DNA from: Liolophura sinensis
Taxonomy: Eukaryota > Mollusca > Polyplacophora > Chitonida > Chitonidae
Assembly (NCBI RefSeq): GCF_032854445.1
Contig: NC_088295.1
Coordinates: 76,786,028-76,850,027, forward strand
Reading direction: 5' to 3'
DNA length: 64,000 nucleotides
Shown here: positions 34,330 to 44,769 of the stretch, piece by piece
How the letters are laid out: each line of letters starts with the position of its first letter
Numbering within the stretch: position 1 is the first letter of the stretch
The notes under the pieces: model-generated
The model's database searches: none
What the model was told of the DNA's origin: nothing
What the model saw: the letters and a program-made list of their open reading frames with translations, nothing else
Made by a program: the position numbers and the translations under genes

Positions 34330-37300
34330 TGTCAAAAAAGTCATGTAAATCTTCGATGCAATTTGAACAGCCAGTGTCAGTAGGTGTAGTTGTAAATTAC
34401 GTTAGCATTTCAGCTAAAATGGAGCCTTAAATGCGGACAGCCGTCAAGCAGAACTCGAATTGGGTCTGGAAATAGTAACAAAATGGTGGTAACTGACCAA
34501 ACCACATTAGTGTTACCCACAATAAGGTTTCCTGAAGTGTAACCTGTCTGAAGTAAATGTGAAGTCGAGGGCGCAGTGTTCCTTGATTATGGTGTCATAT
34601 TTTACATCAGTCTATTGGGTCAACGACTGAATTTCGGACGTATTCAACTTGGAATAGTGGTACAGCATATATGTGACCATTATGCCTCAGTACACTTACA
34701 GTACAACTTTTGTAGGTTTAAGGAAAATATTTTGACGATGAAAAGAACCTCGTCAAGTCTTGCGAATCAGTTGTTGAAGAAAAAGGAAACCTTCATAGAG
34801 TCATACATCTTAAACATCAGACTCAAGACAGAGATAAAAGTGAAATACACCAGTTAATGTTCTGCTGGAGAACCTGAACTCACAGCGTCATCGTCAAGGA
34901 AGAAATGGACCGTCTTTTTCGCGGAAATCTCTTACCTCTATAGCTTTTGTCGCTCTGTTTAACGCTCTGTATATTTAGACGTTAGGACTGAACCGTACCA
35001 CGTTGTTCCCACAATAGTAACAATGGTCCAAAATGCTATCTTGTTTTTCGATTTGCGCTCTCAGTGTACTAGCTGAATGTCGCGCGCGGTGTCAGAAATA
35101 CCGTCTCTGGACAATGAAAGCTTTTTTTGTTACATTACTTCTTTTAAACGTAACCTGGGGGTACAAGAGTTCATAAGGGTCCGACAAAGTTATTTTCCAT
35201 TGCTGAAATTTTTGTCATATTTGTCCTTTACGACCTTGTGCTGCCAAAGCGTTCGTGTAAAATTATACAAACGTTGTCCGTGGCTCTGCGGAAACCACCG
35301 CCCATTGATTGGTACCAGATAAATCAGCTGACTGAGAGCCGCAGTCACAACAGGGCCTGTCAAAATGCTGGAACTGCGGTACCTGCATGGCATCTAGATT
35401 GTGGTTGACCATGTTTATAGGTTCGCTAATTTAGCCCTAGACTTCTTATGTTGGCCATCAAGTCAAAGGCGCATCTGGTAGGAGAGAATACAAACTTATT
35501 CGCTGTTTGGATCCACAGTGGTTTTGATCCACATATTCAATAGTCTATCTTTTCGAAGATGACGATGAGCGCAACCGACAAATGATTTATAATTGGCGGT
35601 AGCCGAATTTTGGACGTCTTCGATGTGCCTGTTTCCGTGGCAATTGTGAAGTAAACCGATAAGGTCTTCATTGTTCACGAATATCTACGTGATTTAAAGT
35701 CAACATTGCTTCAGTATTAGAGGAAGCCTTTTTCTGGTGTACATTTTTAGGACAGCACACGCGAATTTGTGAAGTTCAAACACAGCAAATGTAAGAGAAC
35801 AGACCAAAGAATGAAGAATGAAACAGATCACACAGTGATGTAGTCACAAAATTAAAGACGTACACCAGAAAGAGTAAAACCAGGGCAGCGACGACAGTGT
35901 GATAGCTGGCAAATGGTCACACGTAACCGGTGAAACACAATTCAATTTACCTCAGTCAGAATTTTATTTTAACTGTTCATGTTAACGCATAAATATTAAC
36001 AATTTACACACCCCCTAGCACAATGGCTTGAGTATGTAATATAACTTTTATAAAGTTTGTTTTTATGTAGAATGCACTGGTCGAGCCGTGCTAAACTAAC
36101 GTACTGAGCATAGCCTTGAGGGAAAATTTCCCAAACATTTACAATTGGAGTACATCTTAATATTTCGTACAAACTGAATCCACAAGCTACCCGATTTTAA
36201 AATAAACCTTCTTCTAGCAATAATCCAGCCGTTTAAAATTTTGAGTAGAGATGTAAAACTGATGTACGCTCAAACCTCAGACAAGGGACGTGCTGGCTGT
36301 TCACAACGAAATCCAATGTCAGAGTACCCTTATTCTTGAAGGAAAAACATATACATAAACCAAAAAAAATGAAAAATAAATTTATAAAACCGCATGGAAA
36401 TATGAAACTTTTCGAATATTCATCACATGCCTAGCCAGAACTTAGTGGAAGTTTGAATTCAAACATGGTGGATATTGGTTTGACTTATCCGATTCAGTAG
36501 TTCAAATAGCTTTAAACAAGAGCTCTGTTCGACTGGACTAAATGAAACATATTTAGGAATAAAGGACACATTACTGTATTTTTTGGAACCAATACGCTTT
36601 ATAAAGTGTAATGCTTCTTCTTATATCCCCATCAGATAACACTCAAAGATGTCCAGTCAAGACTGTTTTTTTTCATGTGACAAAACTGAATAATGGCAAT
36701 GTGTGTTGTTCCCAGATTGTAAAGCTTAAGCCGTCTGAAAAGGCTTGGAAGCACAACATACTTCTTGAACGCAACACTTGAAAGATGATGGCCACCCTCA
36801 GTACCTAAGCCGGATTATCCCAGCGGAATAGCAGCCACTGTTTGCAAACTACGTCAAACCATCTAATAGATGAATCCCGCGTTTTGGAAAGGGGAGGGGG
36901 TGGGGGTGGGGTTCAAGCAATGCTGGTGACGGATCAAAAAGCTAGGAGTTCTCTGAAATACATTCAGATCTACAAAAACAGATGACCTCAAAAATACTGG
37001 GGGTCTAAAGTAACGTCATCCCCCGCCTTGGTCTTAAATAAGGCGAGACAAGTAGTGCCTTTTATTTTTATAATATCTTTGCTGACAACCTCAAACAAAA
37101 TATTTTGATTCTATGCTGACAATATTCATTTGCAACAAAAAAAGGGGAAAAAAACAACAGAAACTCCTGTTGTGTGTAGTGTGTGCTGTCAAGACTTTGA
37201 TACGTTGTTAAATTTATAAATTGGGAATCAATCACAATCTGCACAGAATGTTCAATTACAATGATGGAACCTGCCCTGTATTCAACCACTTTATGACTGA

Positions 37301-37330
37301 TGATTTACGACAAAAACGCAGAAACCGCGT
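34330..37330. other. Intergenic DNA without recognised genes
   Basis: The longest frame (34576-34857, 93 codons) shows no motif. At 35880-35990 lies a copy of dispersed repeat D. The rest shows no repeat or coding signal that I can support. Confidence 0.4.
35880..35990 (+). repeat. Dispersed repeat D, copy 1
   Basis: Core GTGTGATAGCTGGCAAATGG followed by TCACACGTAACCGGTGAAA, then TTTACCTCAGTCAG. Related copies occur near 50405-50480, 55110-55160, 56930-57010, 57205-57310, 60715-60780 and 61060-61140. No terminal repeats or coding region were recognised. Confidence 0.65.
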
Positions 37331-37332
37331 GT

Positions 37333-37641
37333 TTACATATAACTTTTGTGGTTTACATTTTTTAGGTGGGCAGTGACAGTGAACTGGGAATGACAGCCAA
37401 AGTAATCTGCGCCATGAGAGTGGTTGGTACTCTCAGGAAAACCATAGCGGAGAGAGATATTATTTATCATGACACCTCCACAATAGGTCCCAGTGGCTGT
37501 CTGTGAAGTGGTTCGAGCACTCCATCTGTGGCATTCACCATTGTCTCCCGCGACAAACAACACGTTATGGTGATGGGCAGGGATCACTCCTGTTTCTCGA
37601 AACACATCACGCTGTGGGACTCCACTTGATGACCATAACAT
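37333..37641 (-). CDS. Uncharacterised ORF, 102 codons (tentative)
   Basis: Reads GVIPAHHHNVLFVAGDNGEC and TGTYCGGVMINNISLRYGFP. Balanced composition and several Cys, His and Gly residues look protein-like, but I recognise no family. An AG (complement of CT at about 37652-37653) precedes it, so it could be an internal or terminal exon. It may be a chance frame. Confidence 0.25.
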   Translation of the reverse strand: MLWSSSGVPQRDVFRETGVIPAHHHNVLFVAGDNGECHRWSARTTSQTATGTYCGGVMINNISLRYGFPESTNHSHGADYFGCHSQFTVTAHLKNVNHKSYM

Positions 37642-37699
37642 ATGTGATGGCTAGCGACAAGCTAATGACTAGACCGACCGTTCACATCTGACGATAGGA

Positions 37700-40190
37700 A
37701 ATTGTTGGTCGCGCGTAAATATTTATTATTTCATGCCGCGTGCTGCTGAAAATAGAAGCAATGTTTATGTTGAGGCTCGCCCTTATGTCCATGGCTAATA
37801 TCTTTCTGCTGACAGTTCAACCACTTTCCATGGTTCACCTGTATCTATTTATAGACGGCCACCTGCTGTTGATGTCCAGATTTCAACTATTGGTGACCAA
37901 GATTCTGCTATCCAAGATTCTGCTAACTCCTTACAGCTGTTGATAACTCACCCAAAATAATGATCAAATCCCAAAACATGTTTCAAGTGAAACCTTTACT
38001 TTGGTAATGATATCATATCAATAGGAATAGATATTTGACTAATGACAGGTTTACTACTACCAGAGCTTTCTAATATGCCAATCACACGCAGTGGAAAGCG
38101 TAAATTCGATGACTGGACTCTTTCCACTCAGATATCAGTTTAATGATAACGAAACGATAGCAGCGCATGTGTGACTGTCCAAGGCAGGGAAATCTGATAA
38201 AGTAATTTAAAACGTGAAATGAAGGGAAAGGCAACTGTTATATATGGAGACCAAACTGGTTAGCCAATATAAACCTCTGCATCCATCATCCAGTTCCCGG
38301 GAAGCAGCGATGAAGACGAGGCTTGACCCTGTTTGGCATCTCTTTTTGTGCAATAAATAAAAAACTTTCACCGACCCAAATATCCGTAATCAAAATAAGA
38401 GTGACATTTAATTTTACTCATCCTTTGCTTGCCGATGTAAAGGGAGACACACCTTTGCACTCTGCATGAGAGGAGCCACTCTTACTTGGACTTTCAGACA
38501 CAGAAGTACCTAGGTCAACTGGTTGATTGATTGGCGTTCAGTGTCATATTTAAGAATAATTTAGTCATATGACGGCGGTAAGCTGCATGTCACCTAAGTT
38601 CTCGAAGTAAACTTCACAAGGAACTGGCAAATTTTCCCACCGGAACAGGTTTCCGCCCCAACGTGAACTCTGTGTGTAGAAACAATCAGTTAATCAGTCG
38701 TCCTCGAAGGCATGTGATCCCGTGAGACTTCATGTAATGCCGCTTAGACGGCCATACGAGCTCTGCCTCCTATTGCCGACCGTAACACAAAAGCAGTGAC
38801 AGGGTAATTTTGATGTCTTGTCTCTCGTTCATAAAAAAACACTTTTTGTGTTGGACGATTGAAAGAAAATTGTCTCATAACCTATGCCACAAGCCGTCCA
38901 CTCTCCACTATGGGTTTATACATCGAGAACAACAAGGCAAAACTATTATCATTGCATATGCTAATTTTTTAAAAACTTTCTACAGCTAGATTGAAGTCCT
39001 CTCCTCGTAAGATATTTAGGGACTAAATTAGTCCTACTCTACTCTTAGATAACTGTCTTTTTTGGTTTAACCAAGGGTTAAAGGCTGAACATGCATCTTG
39101 TCCGTTGGATATATGAACAGTTTAAATCGCGCAGCTGAAATACATGTACATGTACATGTAAACAAGACAGGAAAGCCGGTAGAGAAACACATAACACTGT
39201 TCTTTAATGAGATAGTGGCTGTTTTAATTCCCGACCCATGAAGCAGTAGTGAATGGTGATAATGTTCATTGAACATTAACCAAGAACTGGCTGGCTGTTG
39301 TACACTCCTGTGCATCATATCTAGGCATTCTACTGGCAAAAGTGAGTGGGTCTGAACTGCATGTCTGGAAAAGTTCCAGATTCCCCACACTAGCGTCGGC
39401 AATCCTCGCATTCAGCAATCCACGCTACTCCTCAGGCCTCGCCTTCCCCGTGCAAGTGCTCTTCAGGTACAAGGACCTTTCTTTTCCCCAGCCCCGGAAA
39501 CTTATACCACGCTACGTGCTTTCCGAGTAGCGTGTCACCCATCGCGCCCTGAGCTGGAGTTAAAGCAGGCTATTTTCGATTATGAGCTAAGCATGAGGTT
39601 ACGCACACCCTTCCTCGAAACCTATCATGTCCTTATGATTAATACATCAAAAACACAGTGGATCAGTGACATATAACTTATTACCCTACTCTATGGCTGA
39701 CCTCGCTAACCGATGGAGATTTGAATGCTCACCCACATTAACTCTACGAGGGCGTCCTATACTAAGTCCCATTGGTGGCAATGGTAGTTCGGACGAAACA
39801 TCTGTAGAATCCAGTGCACCTAATACTGGTTGCCTGCCGTCTGTCTCTTCTGCAAGAGTAGTGAGTTTCCTTTGCCAAAACCTATACTATCCTTGGATAC
39901 CCATCGTCAACGGAGGATTGGATATCATCTGTCAATTCAGGGGTCTTCGCACCAGATATGGTACGTAGCGGCGAAGGTAGACACTATCGCAGCTCTACTG
40001 AGGTATTTTTTTTTTTAACATTTAACGAACCCACTACGGTGTCCGGGCACCCCAATACTTTATAGACCTCTTCTCCAATTCTTCTCTAATTTTGTGTCTT
40101 CCGACTGGTTGATGCTATTAGCAAACACTTGAACTATGGTAATACTTCATATATTACGGGCCAAAGTGGTGATATTACGTTAGTTAAGCT
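37700..40190. other. Intergenic DNA; weak SINE remnant only
   Basis: At about 38517-38600 a decayed family A SINE 3' end is visible (TTGATTGGCGTTCAGTGTCA, AAGAATAATTTAGTC, TGACGGCGGTAAGC). Short frames at 39067-39411 (minus) and 39666-39968 (plus) have no recognisable motif. The interval before 40200 could include the leader or 5' LTR of the downstream retroelement, but no LTR pair was found. Confidence 0.35.
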
Positions 40191-40368
40191 TCAATAAAAA
40201 CTGGAAAGGTTTAAGTTAGAAAAAGAAGAAAAACAAAGAGGGAAAGAGAAGAAAGAGAAAGAGAGTGTGAGTTAGAGAAGTTAAATTTAAAACAGCAGTT
40301 CAAACTGAAGGAAATAGGGTATAAGTAATGATAGTGAAGCTGTTAGTCGTAGTCACCATCCATTTGAT

Positions 40369-41193
40369 GTGACTAGAAACATTCCACTAGTGCCCAAATT
40401 TGATGATTGGGATGTAGAAAGGATTTTTTTGTCTTTTGAGACATTGGCTGTTGGGTTGGACTGGCCTAAAAGGTATTGGACAATGTTACTGCAGAGTACA
40501 TTTGAGAGTAAAGCTACAGAGGTCTATTCTGCTTTGTCGGTAGATCAGTCTTCAGATTACAACACAGATTACAGCACAGGTAAGACGGTGGTCTTGTCTG
40601 CTTATGAGCTTGTGCCGGAGGCCTATAGACAGAAGTTCAGACAGCTAAGGAAACAGTTTGGTGAAAATTACATGGACTTTGCTAGGGGTAAAGAAACACT
40701 GTTCGATATCTTGTACAGGGCTCTGAAGTTAGATCATTCTTTTGAGGATTTAAGAGAGTTTGTTCTCTTGGAGGACTTAAAGACCAGTGTTCCTAATGAG
40801 ATCAGGTTTTATTTAGGGGAACAGAAGGTCAAGGACGTTAAAACCGCAGCCAGTTTGGCTGATGAATATGAATTAAATCATATGAGTGGTGGACAAAAAT
40901 TTCAGCCTGAATTTCAAAAGTGGATTTCTAATAAGAAGACTGCAAATTTTAGTACTGACAATCTGAAAGCTGAGAAGCGGAAATCAAATGTGAGTTTTTC
41001 TTCTGACAAGACCTTTCAGTCTAAACCTCAAGATGTAAGCCCACCTTCTTGTCGTTATTGCAAACCTTCAGGACACCTATTATCCACGTGCCCAGTGCTG
41101 AAAAGGAAAGAGGCGCAGAAGTCAGTTGCTTCTGTTAACTATAGCTGTAAACCAGTGAGGCTACAGATAGAGATAGGTAATGTTGGTCGTTAA
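40369..41193 (+). pseudogene. Gmr1-like gag (SCAN-like domain plus zinc knuckle)
   Basis: The frame runs for 274 codons. AYELVPEAYRQKFRQL and LREFVLLEDLK mark the SCAN-like capsid helices, and CRYCKPSGHLLSTC is a CCHC knuckle. A lysine/glutamate-rich coiled-coil leader (40200-40330) belongs to the same gag but is separated by stops. The start at 40369 is only where the open frame begins, not a natural N-terminus. Confidence 0.88.
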
Positions 41194-41199
41194 ACCACA

Positions 41200-41600
41200 A
41201 GTTAAGGAGGTAGAGCAGACTCCAGAGAGATACTGGGGATCCATGCCTGATGGTATGGTTACTGGTACTGGAGTTACCTCCCCTGTTCGCATCCTTAGGT
41301 ACACTGGGGCTAGTCAGTCTTTGATGTTGGCGGGTGTGATTCCCGCACATTCTGATAAGACCAATAGTCATGTTTTGATTCACCTTTTAATGGAACGTTT
41401 ATGTCTGTTCCATTACTGGAGGTTACTTTTACTTCTGATTTGTTTACTGAATTAGTAACTGTAGGGATTGTAAAAACTTTGCCTGTGGAAGATATTTCCC
41501 TTTTGCTGAGTACTGACTTAGCAGGAGATAAAATTAAGGTGTGTCCTCGTGTCTTTAGTGTTCGGGCTAGGGAGAAGGAAGACAATTCTTCTATTACCAT
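41200..41600 (+). pseudogene. Retroelement aspartic protease remnant
   Basis: RYTGASQSL at about 41302 corresponds to the D-T-G-A active site, with the catalytic aspartate replaced by tyrosine. LLSTDLAGDKI about 70 residues later matches the C-terminal protease motif. A frame change separates the two parts, so the protease is dead as read. Confidence 0.8.
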
Positions 41601-41779
41601 TGGGAATTCAGCTGGTAATATTAATTTGGCTGAAACTTTCTTTCATGATATTGATGGAGGGTGGTCTGGAGTTAGACAGGCCTGTGTTCCCTCGATCTGA
41701 TATGGTTAAACAACAAACTCAGGCCCGAATAAGGGGAACTGAGTAAGTCTGCTTTATCTGTGGAGGAAATAGCTGATGT

Positions 41780-42890
41780 ACCTGTTGTTTATTACATGGA
41801 GGGTGAGCTGTTGAGAAGAAAGTATAGACACCCTCATGTATCAGCTACTAATGATTGGGCAATTTTAATCGAGTTGTCTTACCTCCAAGTTATAGAAAGA
41901 AAGTGCTTAGAATGGCTTATGGGATTTCAATAGGGAGACATTTAGGCATTAGAAAGATAGAAAGTAAAATCAATCGCCATTTTACTGGCCTAAGATTCAC
42001 AAGGATGTGGTTAATTTCTTTGTAAGACATGCCGCACCTGTCAACTGGAAGGAAAATCATAGCATAGTGTTCGGCCTGCACCTTTAATTCCCATTTCTGC
42101 TTATGATGAACCTTTTAGTCAGGTAGTTATTGATTGCATTGGTTTATTACCTAGAGTTAAGTCAGGATACAAGTACTTTTTACTATTATATAAAACAGCT
42201 ACCAGATTTCTGAAAGCTATCCCCTTGAAACAGATAGTTAATAGTCTGTTATAATTTTTCACCAGGTATGGCTTACCTAACAAAATACATTCTGACCAGG
42301 TGTCAAATTTTATGTCACGCTTATTTCAGGAAGTTATGTATCACTTAAGAATTCAGCAGTTTAAATCCACAGCTTATCATCCTCAATCCCAAGGGGCATT
42401 GGAAAGATTCCACCAAACCATGAAGAGTGCTCTACGACCATATTGTATGAAATACCCTGAAGATTGGGACAAAGGGATTCAATTTGTATTGTTTGTCACT
42501 ACGAATACTCCTAATGAGCCTGCTGGGTTTAGTCCATTTGAGTTGGTGTATCGTCATGAGGTTAGAGGTCATTTAGCTGTGATGAAGGACTGTATCTTGC
42601 CTCCGGAAACAGAAGTAAACTTTTAAGAGTTTCGGGATTATATAAAGCCTGGGCATAACTCGTGCTAATTTGAAGAACTCTCAGGAGAAAATGAAACTGC
42701 GCTACGATAAGAAGGTTAGGCCAAGAAGTTTTTCAGGTTCTAGTTTTGTTGTCCCTACCTCAGGAACCGCTTAAGGCGAAGTTTAGTGGACCATATCGGA
42801 TGGTGGGAAAAGTTAACTATGTCAACTACATTAATAGCACACCTGATCATAGGAAACTGAAAGAGTATGTCACATGATTATGCTCAAGAA
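41780..42890 (+). pseudogene. Retroelement integrase, disrupted
   Basis: N-terminal zinc-binding region at about 41880-42060 (GRHLGIRK, then HKDVVNFF) with the downstream cysteines eroded. The catalytic core at 42110-42640 shows VVIDCIGLLP (first D), KIHSDQVSNF (second D) and YHPQSQGALERFHQ (E). After ILPPETEV the frame stops at TAA (42624-42626); decayed C-terminal sequence with SGPYRMVGKVNYV follows to about 42890. Multiple frameshifts are present. Confidence 0.87.
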
Positions 42891-43199
42891 GTACAATTCT
42901 CGTCAGTCAGTAGCTGTGGTCAGCACAGTAGTAAATCATGTAGAGGAGAGTGATGAATTGTCTACTACATGTACTGAGCCCAAAGAGCCAGGAAGCATTC
43001 AAATTGATTTGTTAGATCCTAATTTGGATAGCTGAGGTATATTGAGCAATTTAGATGAAGTGTTAAGTCATCTTTCTAAAAGTCAGAGACGGGATATTTG
43101 TTGCTTAAGAGCTCCTCTAAAGTATTTTCGGATGCACCAGGTTGCACTAACGCTGAAGTACATGATGTAGGTGTTGGAGTGGCTGTACCTATCAAACAG

Positions 43200-43545
43200 A
43201 AGAATTAACCCTACAAAGTTAAAGCTTGTTAACCAGGAAGAAAGGGATTATAGAGCCTAACCAGAGTGACTGGTGTTCACCAAATGTAGTTATCCTAAGA
43301 CCGATGGTTCTGTACGCCTATGTGTGGATTACAGAAAGGTCAATGCTGTAACCAAGACGGATTCTTATCCTATTCACCGTACTGAGAGTTGTATTGTTAA
43401 GGTAAGAAATGCCAGTTTTATTGCTAAGACTGATCTTCTTAAGAGTTACTGGCAGGTACCATTAACAGACAGGGCTAAGAAGATATCTGCCTTTGCTACT
43501 CCTTCGGGGTATCATCCCTTTCGTTTTACCGTCCTTTCTGAATAA
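43200..43545 (+). pseudogene. Retroelement reverse transcriptase, N-terminal fragment
   Basis: KTDGSVRLCVDYRKVNAVT and SFIAKTDLLKSYWQVPL, which contains the first catalytic aspartate, identify the Ty3/gypsy fingers and palm. The frame ends at TAA soon after the FATPSGYHPFRF motif. The YxDD box and thumb are missing. Confidence 0.9.
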
Positions 43546-43555
43546 ACGTCCTTTC

Positions 43556-44030
43556 TGAATAAACGACACTTTGATGGTCCCACTTACAGTCCATGTTTAT
43601 GCAAAGTCTCAAACACAAACTGTAACATATCTAAATCTTCGTTAGTGTCTGCAGCCCACATGATGATGTCAAGATACACAGAAATGCGATCAAACAATCA
43701 ATCACGAAACATATGGGTCATCAAGCGTGATGACGTTGCTGGTGTGTTCGCTAAACCAAACAGCATGCTGTTATATTCATATAGATCATAATGTGTTATA
43801 AAAGTGGTTTTATGTTTGTTCCGTTCGGCCATTTCGATACGGTTGTTGGCAGATTTTAAATCTATCGTTAAAATTTGGTTGGAACCAGACAAGAGATTCG
43901 AGATAACAGTTCGCTAACGTGTTATATCTGCCATAAGAGTCGACTTCGTCCTTCACAATTGAACACGTGCATGTCTGTACCTCATTTCTGTCAATGTTTA
44001 TAATGTACATGGCAATGTTCATCAGTTACA
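43556..44030 (-). pseudogene. Second Ty3/gypsy reverse transcriptase fragment, antisense
   Basis: On the minus strand SGSNQILTIDLKSANNRIEM, KTTFITHYDLYEYNSMLFGL and ANTPATSSRLMTHMFRD give the palm. After an in-frame TGA, VYLDIIMW is the catalytic box with one aspartate lost, and LQFVFETLHKHGL follows. It belongs to a different gypsy lineage from the adjacent Gmr1-type element, because it repeats the same palm region with a different sequence. Confidence 0.87.
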
Positions 44031-44149
44031 GTCCAAAAGCCCGTGGTTTATTCCTGTTTGTTTCACCGATAAACCTAAGCGCTGTCGTATAGGCATATGT
44101 GAAAGATTTTTGAATAGAAGCATTAAATATCCTACTTAGATAAAAAAAA

Positions 44150-44428
44150 AATCATTTATTTATTTATTTTTTTATTTATTTGATTGTTGTTTCACACCGT
44201 ACTCAAGAATATTTCACTTGTACGACGGCGGCCAGCATTATGGTGGGAGGAAACCGGGCAGAACCTGGGGAAAACCCACCACCATCTGCAGGTTGCTGCA
44301 AGACCTTCCCACTTACGGCCGCAGAGGAAACCAGCATGAGCTGGAACTCACAGCGACCGCATTGGGGAGAGGCTCCTGAGTTATTACGCTGTGTTAGCGC
44401 GCAAACCAACTAATCCACGAAGGTCCCC
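44150..44428 (-). repeat. tRNA-derived SINE (family A), near full length
   Basis: TTTATTTATTTATTTTTTTA tail, then GTACTCAAGAATATTTCACT, GGCCAGCATTATGGTGGGAG, CATCTGCAGGTTGCTGC, GAGCTGGAACTCACAGCGAC and the head complement GTTAGCGCGCAAACC up to CCACGAAGGTCCCC. Confidence 0.88.
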
Positions 44429-44629
44429 GAGAAAAAAATGGATGTAGGGTTACACCTTTACAATCTATTATAGATTTCCTCTTTTGGAATAGCTAATATT
44501 TATCTTAGTGATATTGAATATAAAAGATTAATTGTTAATATAGCAATGTCACTAGTTTAAATAAAATAATTAACTTAAATGCTCTAAATCTAGAGTAAAC
44601 GCGCTTTTCAAATTGCTAGAAATTTTCAC

Positions 44630-44760
44630 GAAACTCAAGAATACTTCATTAACATGATTTCTGTCAGGTGGGTAGCTGACAAATAGCCGCAACAGAACTG
44701 GATTCGAACTCGTGAACTCATTGGTTAAGAACTAGTGGCCTTGCATGACAACCCCTTATT
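44630..44760 (-). repeat. tRNA-derived SINE (family A), decayed fragment
   Basis: CTCAAGAATACTTCATTAAC, GAACTGGATTCGAACTCGTG and CTCATTGGTTAAGAACTAG show an eroded copy with the middle of the element deleted. Confidence 0.5.
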
Positions 44761-44769
44761 TCTTCCGTG

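Larger units (their letters stand above)
40200..43550 (+). mobile_element. Gmr1-type Ty3/gypsy retrotransposon, 3'-truncated and decayed
   Basis: Order of domains on the plus strand is gag, protease, integrase, then reverse transcriptase. Integrase upstream of reverse transcriptase is unusual for Ty3/gypsy and is the hallmark of the Gmr1-like lineage, whose gag is the proposed source of the vertebrate SCAN domain. The element ends inside the reverse-transcriptase palm before the YxDD box; RNase H and the 3' LTR are absent. No 5' LTR was recognised. An 18-base direct repeat (TCCTTTCTGAATAAACG type) marks the 3' junction at about 43530-43565. Confidence 0.85.

Noticed and set aside
34036-34344. 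102-residue minus-strand frame
   Set aside because: Covers the degenerate 69-bp array and repeats its peptide.
37333-37641. C1q, apextrin or other lectin-like domain
   Set aside because: The peptide looks protein-like but none of the defining residues of these families could be placed; left as uncharacterised.
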